Source: Amnibacterium setariae
Lineage (GTDB): Bacteria > Actinomycetota > Actinomycetes > Actinomycetales > Microbacteriaceae
Length of the DNA: 64,000 nucleotides
NCBI RefSeq assembly: GCF_003581425.1
Contig: NZ_QXTG01000002.1
Span: 682,001 to 746,000 of the forward strand
Direction: 5' to 3'
Shown here: piece by piece, positions 17,645 through 29,587 of the stretch
How positions within the stretch are numbered: the stretch's first letter is position 1
Layout: each line of letters opens with the position of its first letter
The notes under the pieces: model-generated
The model's database searches: none
The model's input: only the letters and a program-made list of their open reading frames with translations
What the model was told of the DNA's origin: nothing
Made by a program: the position numbers and the translations under genes

Positions 17645-18871
17645 GTGACGGAGCGCAGCGAGGTCGTGTTCGTCGACGGGGTGCGGACCCCGTTCGGCCG
17701 GGCCGGCGAGAAGGGCATGTACTGGGGGACGCGGGCGGACGACCTCGTCGTGAAGGCGATGGTCGGGCTCCTCGACCGCAACCCGCAGCTGCCGAAGGAC
17801 CGGGTGGACGACGTCGCGATCGCCGCGACCACGCAGCAGGGCGACCAGGGCCTCACCCTCGGCCGCACCACGGCGCTGCTGGCGGGCCTCCCCCGGACCG
17901 TGCCCGGCTACGCGATCGACCGCATGTGCGCGGGCGCGATGACGAGCGTCACCACGGTCGCCGGCGCCATCGCGTTCGGCGCCTACGACGTCGCGATCGC
18001 CGGCGGCGTCGAGCACATGGGCCACCACCCGATGGGCTTCGACGCCGACCCGAACCCGCGGTTCGTCAGCGAGCGCCTCGTCGGCTCCGACGCCCTCGTC
18101 ATGGGCCGCACCGCGGAGCGCATCCACGACCGCTTCCCGCAGCTGACGAAGGAGCGCTCCGACCGGTTCGCGATGCGCTCGCAGCACAAGGCCGCCAAGG
18201 CCTACGAGGACGGGAACATCCAGCCCGACCTCGTGCCGGTCGCGACCCGCGGCCCCGAGGGCTGGGGCCTCGCCGTCCGGGACGAGCTGATGCGGCCCGA
18301 GACGACGATGGAGGGCCTCGCGGCGCTCCGGACCCCGTTCCGCCCGCACGGCAACGTGACCGCCGGCAACGCCTCCGGTCTCAACGACGGCGCGACCGCC
18401 TCCCTCATCGCGAGCGAGGAGGCCGCGAACGCGCTCGGGCTGCCCGTGAAGATGAAGCTCGTCAGCTTCGCGTTCGCGGGCGTGGAGCCCGAGATCATGG
18501 GCATCGGCCCCGTGCCGAGCACCGAGAAGGCGCTCGTCAAGGCCGGGCTCACGATCGACGACATCGGCCTGTTCGAGCTGAACGAGGCCTACGCGGTGCA
18601 GGTGCTGAGCCTGCTCGACCACTTCGGCATCGACGACGAGGACCCGCGCGTCAACCCGTGGGGCGGCGCGATCGCCTTCGGGCACCCGCTCGCCTCCTCC
18701 GGCGTGCGGCTGATGATCCAGCTCGCCCGCCAGTTCGAGCAGCACCCCGAGGTCCGCTACGGCCTCACCGCCATGTGCATCGGGCTCGGGCAGGGCGGCA
18801 GCGTCATCTGGGAGAACCCGCACTTCGACCGCAAGGCGGCCAAGAAGGCCGCGAAGGGGGCCGGCAAGTGA
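17645..18871 (+). CDS. fadA: Acetyl-CoA acetyltransferase / 3-ketoacyl-CoA thiolase
   Basis: Thiolase that cleaves 3-ketoacyl-CoA with CoA in beta-oxidation. The 408 residues carry all three catalytic motifs: nucleophilic Cys C95 in RMCAGAMTS, His in GGAIAFGHPLASSG, and the second Cys in TAMCIGLGQGG. The C-terminal Lys/Ala tail (KAAKKAAKGAGK) is an extension. GTG 17645 is chosen with GAGGAG about 10 bases upstream. The stop overlaps the start of the fadB-like gene by four bases, so the two form the usual trifunctional fatty-acid oxidation pair. Confidence 0.94.
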   Translation: MTERSEVVFVDGVRTPFGRAGEKGMYWGTRADDLVVKAMVGLLDRNPQLPKDRVDDVAIAATTQQGDQGLTLGRTTALLAGLPRTVPGYAIDRMCAGAMTSVTTVAGAIAFGAYDVAIAGGVEHMGHHPMGFDADPNPRFVSERLVGSDALVMGRTAERIHDRFPQLTKERSDRFAMRSQHKAAKAYEDGNIQPDLVPVATRGPEGWGLAVRDELMRPETTMEGLAALRTPFRPHGNVTAGNASGLNDGATASLIASEEAANALGLPVKMKLVSFAFAGVEPEIMGIGPVPSTEKALVKAGLTIDDIGLFELNEAYAVQVLSLLDHFGIDDEDPRVNPWGGAIAFGHPLASSGVRLMIQLARQFEQHPEVRYGLTAMCIGLGQGGSVIWENPHFDRKAAKKAAKGAGK

Positions 18872-21030
18872 CCGACGTCCAGGAGGCGCCCGTCGACCTC
18901 GTCGCCCTGTCGGCGGACGAGGTCGTGACCGAGGCCTACGCCCGCGACCTGCCGCTGCCGGACGGCGGCGTGCTCGTGCTCGTCACGCTCGACAACGGGC
19001 GCGACCACACGCGGCCGAACACGTTCGGGCCGAAGAGCCTCCTCGCGCTCGAGGCCGTGCTCGTCGCCCAGAAGGAGCGCGCGGCGCGCGGCGAGATCGC
19101 CGGCCTCGCCGTCACCGGCAAGCCGTTCATCCTCGCCGCCGGCGCGGACCTGAGCCAGGCGAGCCGGATCCCCTCCCGCGCCGCGGCGCTCGAGCTCGCG
19201 CGGCTCGGCCACCGGGCCCTCGGCCGCCTCGGCGAGTTCGCCGTGCCGACGTTCGTGTTCATCAACGGGCTCGCGCTCGGCGGCGGCCTGGAGCTGCCGC
19301 TGAACGCCGACTACCGCACGATCGACGCGAGCGCGCCGGCGGTCGCGTTCCCCGAGGTGTTCCTCGGCATCGTCCCCGGCTGGGGCGGGTCCACGATCCT
19401 CCCGAACCTCATCGGCATCGAGGCGGCCCTCAAGGTCATCGTCGAGAACCCGCTGAAGCAGAACCGGACGCTGACCGCCCAGCAGGCGTTCGACCTCGGC
19501 ATCGCCGACGCGATCTTCCCGTCCGCGGTGTTCCTCGAGCGGTCCGTGGCGTGGGCCGCCGACGTGATCGCGGGGCGGACGAAGGTCGAGCGCCCGCACG
19601 CGCCCGGGCGCCTCGAGCGCGCGGTCAAGTGGGACGTGGCGATCCGCATCGCGCGGAAGAGCCTCGAGTCGAAGATCGGCACCGTCCCGAAGTCGCCGTA
19701 CGCCGCGCTCGAGCTGCTCGCCGGCGCGAAGAAGGCGACGAACCGGGCCGGCGTGCTCGCGGGGTTCGCGGCCGAGGACGAGGCGCTCGCCGACCTCCTC
19801 GCCGGCGACCAGGCCGCCGCCTCCCTCTACGCGTTCGACCTCGTGCAGCGGCGCGCCAAGCGGCCCGCCGGGGCGCCCGACCGGTCGCTCGCGAAGAAGG
19901 TGACGAAGGTCGGCGTGATCGGCGCGGGCCTGATGGCGAGCCAGTTCGCCCTCCTGTTCGCCCGGCGGCTCAAGGTGCCCGTGCTCATCACGGACCTCGA
20001 CCAGGCGCGGGTCGACGCGGGCGTCGCGCGCATCCACGGGGAGATCGCGAAGCTCGCGGAGCGCGGGCGCGTGAATCCGGACGAGGCGAACCGCCTCCGC
20101 GCGACCATCACCGGCACGACGGACCTCGCCGACTACGCGGACTGCGACTGGGTCATCGAGGCGGTCTTCGAGGACCTCGGCGTCAAGAAGCAGGTGTTCG
20201 CGAACGTCGAGCCGCACCTCTCCCCCGAGGCCGTGCTCGCCACGAACACGTCGTCGCTGTCGGTCGACGCGATCGGCGCGGACCTGGCGCACCCCGAGCG
20301 GCTCGTCGGCTTCCACTTCTTCAACCCGGTCGCGGTGATGCCGCTGATCGAGGTCGTGAAGGCGTCGAGGACGGACGACCCCTCGCTCGCCACCGCGATG
20401 TCGATCGCGAAGGACCTGAAGAAGAACGCGGTCATCACGAAGGACGCCCCGGGCTTCGTCGTGAACCGCGTGCTCGCGAAGGTGCTGGGCGAGGCCATGC
20501 ACGCCGTCGACACGGGCACCCCGTTCGAGGTCGTCGACCACGCGCTCGACCCGTTCGGGCTGCCGATGACGCCGTTCGAGCTGCTCGACCTCGTCGGGCT
20601 GCAGGTCGGCGCGCACGTGCTCGACACGCACCACGCCGCCTTCCCGGACCGGTTCTTCGACTCCGCGAACCTGCACGCGCTCGCCGACGCGGGCGTGCTG
20701 CTGGAGAAGGACGACAAGGGCGAGGTGAAGGGCTTCGACAAGCGCGCCCTCGCGATCGTGAAGAAGTCGCTCCCGAAGCAGACCACCCCGATGACGGCGG
20801 AGGAGTTCCGCCGCCGGGTCGAGGACGGCCTCGCCGACGAGATCCACCGGATGCTCGAGGACGGCGTCGTGGCGGCGCCGGAGGACATCGACCTCTGCCT
20901 GATCCTCGGCGCGGGCTACCCCTTCCAGGCGGGCGGCATCACGCCGTACCTGGACCGGGTCGGCGCCTCGGAGCGCCTCTTCGGCGCGACCTTCCACACC
21001 CCGCGGATCGCAGGCCCCGCCTCCCGCTGA
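18868..21030 (+). CDS. fadB: Enoyl-CoA hydratase / 3-hydroxyacyl-CoA dehydrogenase (FadB-like)
   Basis: Multifunctional beta-oxidation subunit, 720 residues. The N-terminal crotonase domain (about 20-250) includes FILAAGADLSQ and GLALGGGLELPLNADYR, which form the CoA oxyanion hole, and VAFPEVFLGIVPGWGGS with the catalytic Glu. The NAD-binding domain begins at VGVIGAGLMASQFA (about 350) and includes ATNTSSLSVDAI and FHFFNPVAVMPLIEVV (His). The C-terminal 3HCDH domain ends near 720. The GTG start overlaps the thiolase stop (GTGA). The downstream palindrome at 21041-21094 probably terminates transcription. Confidence 0.94.
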   Translation: MTDVQEAPVDLVALSADEVVTEAYARDLPLPDGGVLVLVTLDNGRDHTRPNTFGPKSLLALEAVLVAQKERAARGEIAGLAVTGKPFILAAGADLSQASRIPSRAAALELARLGHRALGRLGEFAVPTFVFINGLALGGGLELPLNADYRTIDASAPAVAFPEVFLGIVPGWGGSTILPNLIGIEAALKVIVENPLKQNRTLTAQQAFDLGIADAIFPSAVFLERSVAWAADVIAGRTKVERPHAPGRLERAVKWDVAIRIARKSLESKIGTVPKSPYAALELLAGAKKATNRAGVLAGFAAEDEALADLLAGDQAAASLYAFDLVQRRAKRPAGAPDRSLAKKVTKVGVIGAGLMASQFALLFARRLKVPVLITDLDQARVDAGVARIHGEIAKLAERGRVNPDEANRLRATITGTTDLADYADCDWVIEAVFEDLGVKKQVFANVEPHLSPEAVLATNTSSLSVDAIGADLAHPERLVGFHFFNPVAVMPLIEVVKASRTDDPSLATAMSIAKDLKKNAVITKDAPGFVVNRVLAKVLGEAMHAVDTGTPFEVVDHALDPFGLPMTPFELLDLVGLQVGAHVLDTHHAAFPDRFFDSANLHALADAGVLLEKDDKGEVKGFDKRALAIVKKSLPKQTTPMTAEEFRRRVEDGLADEIHRMLEDGVVAAPEDIDLCLILGAGYPFQAGGITPYLDRVGASERLFGATFHTPRIAGPASR

Positions 21031-21040
21031 TCGGTTCTGC

Positions 21041-21094
21041 CCAGATTCCGGTGGTCTGCCCTCTCGCGCGTCGGGGCAGACCACCGGGATCTGG
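21041..21094. terminator. Bidirectional hairpin between fadB and the AbiEi-like gene
   Basis: 20-bp arms (21041-21060 and 21075-21094) with one mismatch and a 14-base loop. The right arm ends immediately at the stop codon of the leftward gene. It shares ACCGGGATCTGGTCA with the palindrome at 22181-22230 on the other side of that gene. Confidence 0.8.
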
Positions 21095-22063
21095 TCACAG
21101 CCGCGTGACGCGGAACTCGGTGGAGTAGTCGGCGATGGTCACGCGACGAGCTTCGGGCACGACGCCGATCCGGGCGAGGATCGGCGCGAGCAGTCGCGGG
21201 CTGCGGGACTCCCGGTAGCCCCATCGGCCGAGCCGCGGCACCTCGAGCCGCACTCGGTCCTCCCGTCGCTTCTCCTTGATCACGGCGTCGGCAGCGCCGT
21301 TGGGCGCCATCGAGGCGTCGCGGTACTTCTGCTCGCCGTCGGTCTCTCCACCGGCGGGCACCCAGGGGTAGCCGAAGTCCAGGCGACCTGCCAGGCCGTT
21401 CCGGTCGAACACCCGCCATTGCAGGATCGGGCGACGGATGCCGATGCGCAGCATCGTGACCCTCGAGGTCGACTCGGCCGGCGACTCCGCGTCGCCGTCC
21501 GCGAACGCCACCACCGCCTGCGCACGCCTCCAACCCTTCCGAGACGTCGCTGCGGCGACCGCTCCCTCGAGTGCGACTCGCGGCACACCGAGATGCAGGG
21601 CGCCGTCGGCGGTCACGACGCCGCTCTCGAACGTCGAGATGCGCGCGATGTCGACCACCGTCCTCGCCGGCGTCGTGACCTGCAGCCCGCGCACCTCGGC
21701 TCGTTCGCCGGCGTCGACGGCGGCCACGCGCGCGGCCACACCGACGAGTCCTCGGTCCGAGGCGTCCTCGACGCTCACGTGCACGCGCTCGAGGTGCTCG
21801 CGGCCGAGTACCGGCAGCCCCAGCAGGACTGCCGCGGACCAGTGGGAGAAGAGCGGCGGCCGCGATGCGACCGCTGCGAGGGCTCGCATGGAGACCACGT
21901 GCCGCTGCTCCGGCGAGAGCGCGTCATGGACACCGCGCTCGACGTAGACACCGGGACGGACCCGGCGCAGCAGACCGCGCTGCACATCCTTCGCCAGCGT
22001 CCGGCGGTGGTCCTCGAACGCCTGCTCGCGCACGATGAGCAGCTCGACGATCCACGGGTCCAC
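21095..22063 (-). CDS. AbiEi-like / DUF559-type protein with N-terminal winged helix
   Basis: 322 residues from GTG 22063; the start is uncertain because no ribosome site is seen. The N-terminus resembles the AbiEi antitoxin winged helix (DVQRGLLRRVRPGVYV near 30-45). A central part has FSHWSAAVLLGLP and TPARTVVDIAR. The C-terminal part GRLDFGYPWVPAGGETDGEQKYRD resembles the Vsr/DUF559 PD-(D/E)XK nuclease fold, with Asp, Glu and Lys appropriately spaced. Such solitary proteins are numerous in actinobacteria and are labelled type IV antitoxin-like, but no AbiEii-type toxin gene is adjacent. The gene is alone, leftward, between two related palindromes, which suggests independent mobility. Confidence 0.75.
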   Translation of the reverse strand: MDPWIVELLIVREQAFEDHRRTLAKDVQRGLLRRVRPGVYVERGVHDALSPEQRHVVSMRALAAVASRPPLFSHWSAAVLLGLPVLGREHLERVHVSVEDASDRGLVGVAARVAAVDAGERAEVRGLQVTTPARTVVDIARISTFESGVVTADGALHLGVPRVALEGAVAAATSRKGWRRAQAVVAFADGDAESPAESTSRVTMLRIGIRRPILQWRVFDRNGLAGRLDFGYPWVPAGGETDGEQKYRDASMAPNGAADAVIKEKRREDRVRLEVPRLGRWGYRESRSPRLLAPILARIGVVPEARRVTIADYSTEFRVTRL

Positions 22064-22180
22064 GCGGACAGGGTGCCCGCTCAGCGAGCCGTCGGCGCGG
22101 CGAGGCCGCGTCTGTGGAGCGATCCGGCCTGGGGAGGGGGATGTTGCGGTCCGCTGCGACTTCAAAGGACCGTCCTGACG

Positions 22181-22230
22181 AGATCCCGGTCGTCCGACCC
22201 CGCGCGCGCGTGGTCGGACGACCGGGATCT
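22181..22230. terminator. Perfect 19-bp palindrome downstream of dxs
   Basis: Arms AGATCCCGGTCGTCCGACC (22181-22199) and its exact reverse complement (22212-22230), 12-base loop of CG repeats. It lies 18 bases past the dxs stop and resembles the hairpin at 21041-21094. Confidence 0.8.
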
Positions 22231-22248
22231 GGTCAGAAGGCGGAGGGG

Positions 22249-24171
22249 TCAGTCGGAGACGCGGGTGCGGGCCGGCTTCGCCGCGGGCTGCTTCGTGCCC
22301 GCGAGCTGGCCCACGATGTCGGCCGCGATCGCCGGGGCGGACAGGCCGCTCTCCGCGAGGATCTCGCCGCGCTCCGCGTGCGGGAGGAACGCGTCGGGCA
22401 GGCCGACCTCGTTCAGCGCCGTGTCGACGCCCGCCGCGCGCATGTCCTGGCGGAGGCGCGTGCCGACGCCGCCGACGCGCACGCCGTCCTCGATCGTGAC
22501 GACGAGGCGGTGCTTCGCGGCGAGGTCGATGAGGCTCGGCGCGATCGGGACCGCCCACCGCGGGTCGACGACGGTGACGTGGATGCCCTCGTCCGCGAGC
22601 AGCCGCGCCACCTCGAGGCCCTGCGCCGCCATCACGCCGATCGCGACCACGAGCACGTCGGACTCCGAACCGCGAGCGAGCACGTCCACGCCGTCCTCGA
22701 GCCGCTCGAGCGCCGGGATGTCCGCCGGCACGGTGCCCTTCGGCAGGCGGAGCACGGTGGGCGCGTCCTGGACCGAGACGGCCTCCGCGAGCTCCTCCGC
22801 CAGCGTCGCGCCGTCGCGCGGCGACGCGAGCCGCATGCCCGGCACGATCTGCAGCATCGCCAGGTCCCACATGCCGTGATGGCTCGCGCCGTCCGGGCCC
22901 GTGATCCCCGCACGGTGGAGCACGAACGTGACGCCGGCCCGGTGCAGCGCGACGTCCATCAGCACCTGGTCGAGGGCGCGGCCGAGGAAGGTCGCGTAGA
23001 CCGCGAACACCGGGTGCAGGCCGCCGAAGGCGAGCCCGGCGGCGGAGGTGACGGCGTGCTGCTCGGCGATGCCGACGTCGATCACCCGCTCGGGGTGCCG
23101 CCTCGCCAGCGGCTCGAGCCCGACGGGCCGCAGCATCGCCGCGGTCATCCCGATGATCCGGCGGTCGTCCTCCGCGAGCGCGACGAGGTCCTCGCCGAAC
23201 GCGTCCGCCCAGTCGCGGGCGGGCGACGCCGGCGCGAGGGGCGCGCCGGTCTCCGGATCGATGACGCCGACGGCGTGGAACCGGTCCGCCTCGTCCGCGC
23301 GTGCGGGCGCGTAGCCGCGGCCCTTCTGCGTGATCACGTGGACGAGCACGGGCAGCTCGTAGTTCTTCGCCTGCTCGAGCGCGTTCTCGACGGCCACCTC
23401 GTCGTGCCCGTCGACCGGGCCGAGGTACTTGATGTCGAGGTTCGAGTACATCCGCTCGTAGTTGACGAAGCGGGCGAGGAAGCCGTGCAGCGCCCCGCGC
23501 GTGCCGCGGTAGACGGCGCGGCCGGGCGGGCCGAAGCGGTCGAACAGCCGCTGCGACCCCTTCTGCATGTCGCGGTACGTCCGCCGCGTCCGCACCTCGT
23601 TGAGGTAGCGCGCCATCCCGCCGATCGTGGGGGCGTAGGAGCGGCCGTTGTCGTTGACGACGATGACGAGGCGGCGGTTGTTGTCGTCGCTGATGTTGTT
23701 CAGCGCCTCCCACGTCATGCCGCCGGTGAGCGCGCCGTCGCCGACCACCGCGACGACGTGCCGGTCGGTCTCACCCCGCACCTGGAACGCGCGGGAGATG
23801 CCGTCCGCCCAGGAGAGGGAGCTCGAGGCGTGCGAGCTCTCGACGATGTCGTGCCTGCTCTCCGCCCGGTCCGGGTAGCCGGAGAGGCCGCCGCGCTTCC
23901 GGAGGCGGGAGAAGTCCTGCCTGCCCGTCAGCAGCTTGTGGACGTAGGTCTGGTGCCCCGTGTCCCACACGATGGCGTCGTGCGGCGAGTGGAAGACGCG
24001 GTGGATCGCGATCGTCAGCTCGACGACGCCGAGGTTCGGGCCGAGGTGACCGCCGGTCCGCGACACGTTCTCGATCAGGAACGCCCGGATCTCCGCGGCC
24101 AGCGTCGTGAGCTGGTCCTGGGTCAGCCGGTCGAGGTCCCGCGGGCTCCGGATGGTCTCGAGCACGCTCAT
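22249..24171 (-). CDS. dxs: 1-Deoxy-D-xylulose-5-phosphate synthase
   Basis: Thiamine-dependent first enzyme of the MEP isoprenoid pathway, condensing pyruvate and glyceraldehyde 3-phosphate. The 640 residues have the N-terminal SGGHLGPNLGVVELT-like stretch (here TGGHLGPNLGVVELT), the TPP-binding GDGALTGGMTWEALNNI motif with its Asn, an EHY/ERF-type central domain with DVGIAEQHAVTSAAGLA containing the catalytic Glu, and RAGITGPDGASHHGMWD. ATG 24171 gives the standard N-terminus MSVLETIRSPRDL. It is downstream of acnA on the same strand, but an acnA terminator hairpin separates them. Confidence 0.97.
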   Translation of the reverse strand: MSVLETIRSPRDLDRLTQDQLTTLAAEIRAFLIENVSRTGGHLGPNLGVVELTIAIHRVFHSPHDAIVWDTGHQTYVHKLLTGRQDFSRLRKRGGLSGYPDRAESRHDIVESSHASSSLSWADGISRAFQVRGETDRHVVAVVGDGALTGGMTWEALNNISDDNNRRLVIVVNDNGRSYAPTIGGMARYLNEVRTRRTYRDMQKGSQRLFDRFGPPGRAVYRGTRGALHGFLARFVNYERMYSNLDIKYLGPVDGHDEVAVENALEQAKNYELPVLVHVITQKGRGYAPARADEADRFHAVGVIDPETGAPLAPASPARDWADAFGEDLVALAEDDRRIIGMTAAMLRPVGLEPLARRHPERVIDVGIAEQHAVTSAAGLAFGGLHPVFAVYATFLGRALDQVLMDVALHRAGVTFVLHRAGITGPDGASHHGMWDLAMLQIVPGMRLASPRDGATLAEELAEAVSVQDAPTVLRLPKGTVPADIPALERLEDGVDVLARGSESDVLVVAIGVMAAQGLEVARLLADEGIHVTVVDPRWAVPIAPSLIDLAAKHRLVVTIEDGVRVGGVGTRLRQDMRAAGVDTALNEVGLPDAFLPHAERGEILAESGLSAPAIAADIVGQLAGTKQPAAKPARTRVSD

Positions 24172-24229
24172 CCGTTCACCTTATGAGCAGTGCTCCGAAC
24201 TGCCTGACCACCTGCGGAGCATCGGAGGG

Positions 24230-24262
24230 ACCGGGGGCTCCGGCCGTGCCGGAGCCCCCGGT
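24230..24262 (-). terminator. Terminator downstream of acnA
   Basis: Perfect 14-bp stem ACCGGGGGCTCCGG / CCGGAGCCCCCGGT with a 5-base loop, between the acnA stop and the dxs start. Confidence 0.85.
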
Positions 24263-24280
24263 CCGCACCCGTCATCGCGG

Positions 24281-27133
<2,853 letters not shown>

Positions 27134-27218
27134 GTCGCTCCTCCACACCTCCAGGGCCGCGACGGTCGGCCGCGACGCCTCCAGCACGATACCGCCCGAC
27201 GGCCGGGCGCCCCGGCCG

Positions 27219-27920
27219 TCAGGCGGCGTCGCGGCGCCGCAGCGCCTGCACCGCGAGCACGGTGACGATCAGCACGATCGAGTAGAGGGGCAGGCCGAGG
27301 ACGATCCGCGCGATGCCGAGCTCGACGACCTTGTCGCCCGCCGCGTAGAGCGGCACCTCGACCGCGAGCCGGACCGCGAAGAGCAGCACCCAGAGCAGGC
27401 TGAGCCAGGTGGCGGCGCGGCGCCGGCGCGGCTCGCTCCCCCACGCCCGGTCCGAGGTGATGAGCCCCGTGACGACGCCCACGAGCGGGCGCCGCACCAG
27501 CACGGAGACGAGGAACGCCAGGCCGTAGGCGGCGTTGATGAAGAACCCGGGCAGGAAGTTCGTGTTCGCGTCGCCGGTGACGAGCACGAGCGCCGCCGAC
27601 ACCGCGACGAGCACCGCGCCGCTGATGGCGCCGCCCGCGCGCTGCCGCCGCACCAGGCGGATCAGCACGAAGAGCGCCGACAGCACCAGCGGGGCGACGA
27701 CGATCGGGATCAGCGTCGGCCGGTCCACCGGCGTCGGCGCCTGCCGGATCGCGACGACCTGGTAGGCGACGACGAAGACGAGCGGCGGCAGGACGCTCTC
27801 GACGATCCCGAGCGGGCCGCCGATCGCCGCGACGACGCCCCGGCCGGTCAGCGGCGAGTCGTCGGCCGCGCGGGCGAGCCCGGACCGGGGCCGCTCCGGC
27901 TCCTGCGGGTCGCCGGTCAC
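27219..27920 (-). CDS. DUF3159 family membrane protein
   Basis: 233 residues with about five or six membrane segments, beginning [13 protein letters not shown] and entering the membrane near residue 35. Landmarks are the [20 protein letters not shown] segment, [18 protein letters not shown] and the C-terminal [19 protein letters not shown]. The family is actinobacterial and its function is unknown. GTG 27920 overlaps the DUF3710 stop (GTGA), making dut-DUF3710-DUF3159 a coupled leftward unit. No transporter signature can be named. Confidence 0.88.
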   Translation of the reverse strand: MTGDPQEPERPRSGLARAADDSPLTGRGVVAAIGGPLGIVESVLPPLVFVVAYQVVAIRQAPTPVDRPTLIPIVVAPLVLSALFVLIRLVRRQRAGGAISGAVLVAVSAALVLVTGDANTNFLPGFFINAAYGLAFLVSVLVRRPLVGVVTGLITSDRAWGSEPRRRRAATWLSLLWVLLFAVRLAVEVPLYAAGDKVVELGIARIVLGLPLYSIVLIVTVLAVQALRRRDAA

Positions 27921-28546
27921 GCGCCGAGGCGCGGGCGCTGCGTCGCGTCCGGCTCCGCGCCCTGCGGCATGTGGAGCGGGATGAGGTCGCGGGGCGGCAT
28001 CGGCGCGGAGCCGCGCACGACGACGACGCTGCGGAACAGCTCCTCCATCGCCGCGCCGACCTGCGGGTCGAGCGCGCCGTCGCCGGAGATGACGCCGCGG
28101 AGGAACCAGCGCGGGCCGTCGACCCCGATGAAGCGGGCGATGCGGTTCACCGTGGGCTGCCCCGGCGCCTGCTGCGCCGGGATCTGGGCGAGCAGCTCCG
28201 GGCCGAGCCGGCCGTCGACGACGCGCGTCGTGCCGCCCTGCGAGAGGATCTGCTGCTCGATCTGCTCGCGGATCTCGTGCCAGAGCCCGCTCGAGCGCGG
28301 CGCCGCGAACGGCTGCACCTGGAGGCTGGAGCTCGCGAAGTCGAGCCCGACGGCGACGACGCGGCCGGTGCCCTCCTCGACCTCGAGGCGGAGGCCGAGG
28401 CCCTCGCGCGGCGGGATCTTCACGCCTCCGAGGTCCACGTAGGGCCGGACGGCGTTCGCCTCCTGCACGTCGAGCGGACCGAGGACCTCCCGATCGGCCG
28501 GGGCCGACTTCGGCCTGGGCTCCGGGCCGTTCTCCTCGTCGGTCAC
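27917..28546 (-). CDS. DUF3710 family protein
   Basis: 209 residues, soluble, actinobacterial DUF3710. The protein has an acidic Pro-rich N-terminus, VRPYVDLGGVKIP, a beta-rich core with ASSSLQVQPFAAPRSSGLW, then RFIGVDGPRWFLRGVISG and a C-terminal MPPRDLIPLHMPQG. No catalytic residues are recognisable. GTG 28546 overlaps the dut stop and the end overlaps the DUF3159 start, so all three are probably translated in a coupled fashion. The same neighbours (dut, DUF3710) occur in mycobacteria. Confidence 0.88.
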   Translation of the reverse strand: MTDEENGPEPRPKSAPADREVLGPLDVQEANAVRPYVDLGGVKIPPREGLGLRLEVEEGTGRVVAVGLDFASSSLQVQPFAAPRSSGLWHEIREQIEQQILSQGGTTRVVDGRLGPELLAQIPAQQAPGQPTVNRIARFIGVDGPRWFLRGVISGDGALDPQVGAAMEELFRSVVVVRGSAPMPPRDLIPLHMPQGAEPDATQRPRLGA

Positions 28547-28995
28547 GGCGCCTCCTCTCCTGGTGCCGGGACGTCGCCCGACCCGGTCGATCCGAATCCC
28601 CGCTCCGCGCGGTGGCTCCCGGGCAGACGGACGACGGGGACGAACGCGATCTCCGGCAGCGGCAGCACGAGCAGCTGCGCGATGCGGTCCCCGACCGCGA
28701 CATCGTACGAGGTGGTGCTGTCCGTGTTCAGGAGCGTGACGCGGATCTCGCCGCGGTAGCCGGCGTCGACGAGGCCGGGGGCGTTCACGATCGTGATGCC
28801 GTGCTTCGCCGCGAGCCCGCTGCGCGGCAGCACCAGCGCGGCCGTGCCGGCCGGCAGGGCGATCCGCAGCCCGGTGCCGACGGTCGCGCGCTGCTGCGGC
28901 CCGAGCGTCACCGCCTCCGCGCTGCGGAGGTCGGCCGCCGCGTCGCCCGGCACCGCCCGCTCCGGCACGGGCCCGTCCACGAGCACCTCGATCAC
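28543..28995 (-). CDS. dut: dUTP diphosphatase
   Basis: Hydrolyses dUTP to dUMP, keeping uracil out of DNA and feeding dTMP synthesis. The 150 residues show the trimeric dUTPase motifs: GDAAADLRSAE (motif 1), PRSGLAAKHGIT (motif 2), NAPGLVDAGYRGEIRV with the catalytic Asp (motif 3), VGDRIAQLLVLP (motif 4), and the flexible C-terminal ERGFGSTGSG (motif 5). GTG 28995 gives a family-length protein. It is divergent from the DUF3093 gene across only 54 bases. Confidence 0.96.
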   Translation of the reverse strand: MIEVLVDGPVPERAVPGDAAADLRSAEAVTLGPQQRATVGTGLRIALPAGTAALVLPRSGLAAKHGITIVNAPGLVDAGYRGEIRVTLLNTDSTTSYDVAVGDRIAQLLVLPLPEIAFVPVVRLPGSHRAERGFGSTGSGDVPAPGEEAP

Positions 28996-29049
28996 GAGGG
29001 GCGAGGCTACCGGCGCGCGTCCCGGCGGGCGCGGTGGTGGAATGGGGCC

Positions 29050-29502
29050 GTGCAGCGCTTCCGCGAACGCCTCGTGCCTGGTCCGGGCACGCTCATCGCG
29101 GTGCTCCTGCTCGTGCCCGCGATCTTCGTCGTCCTCCTCCCCCTGTCGCCGACGATCGGGATCATCGCCGCGATCGTGCTGACCGCCGCGGTCGAGCTGC
29201 TGCTCGTCGTGCTGTCGCCCGTCGTGGCGGTGCAGGACGGGATGCTGCACGCCGGCGCCGCCCGCATCCCGGTCGGCCTCACGGGCGAGACGGCGCTCTA
29301 CCGGCGGGCGGACGCGACCCAGGCCCGCGGGCCGGGGCTCGACGCCCGCGCCTTCACGCTCTTCCGCGGCTGGGTCGACCCGGTCGTCCGCGTCGACGTC
29401 GAGGACCCGGACGACCCGGTGCCCTACTGGCTGATCTCCACCCGGCGGCCGGAGGAGCTGCGCGCGGCCCTCGCCGCCGAGCGGGGCGCGCGCACGTCCT
29501 GA
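29050..29502 (+). CDS. DUF3093 family membrane protein
   Basis: 150 residues from GTG 29050. Two closely spaced membrane segments lie at about 15-55 (LIAVLLLVPAIFVVLL and a second hydrophobic run). A cytoplasmic domain with LYRRADATQARGPGLDARAFTLFRGWVDPVV and a C-terminal WLISTRRPEELRAAL follows; the RPEEL ending is characteristic of DUF3093. Function unknown. The arrangement dut (leftward), DUF3093 (rightward), DUF4193 (leftward) matches the mycobacterial order. Confidence 0.85.
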   Translation: MQRFRERLVPGPGTLIAVLLLVPAIFVVLLPLSPTIGIIAAIVLTAAVELLLVVLSPVVAVQDGMLHAGAARIPVGLTGETALYRRADATQARGPGLDARAFTLFRGWVDPVVRVDVEDPDDPVPYWLISTRRPEELRAALAAERGARTS

Positions 29503-29510
29503 GACGGGAA

Positions 29511-29542
29511 CGGGCCCGCCGGCGGTTCGCCGGACGGGCCCG
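29511..29542. terminator. Bidirectional terminator between DUF3093 and DUF4193 genes
   Basis: CGGGCCCGCCGG pairs with CCGGACGGGCCCG (one bulge) between two convergent genes. Confidence 0.75.
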
Positions 29543-29587
29543 TGGTCGTCGATCGGGGCGGGCGCCCCGGTGCTCGGAGTGCGCGGC

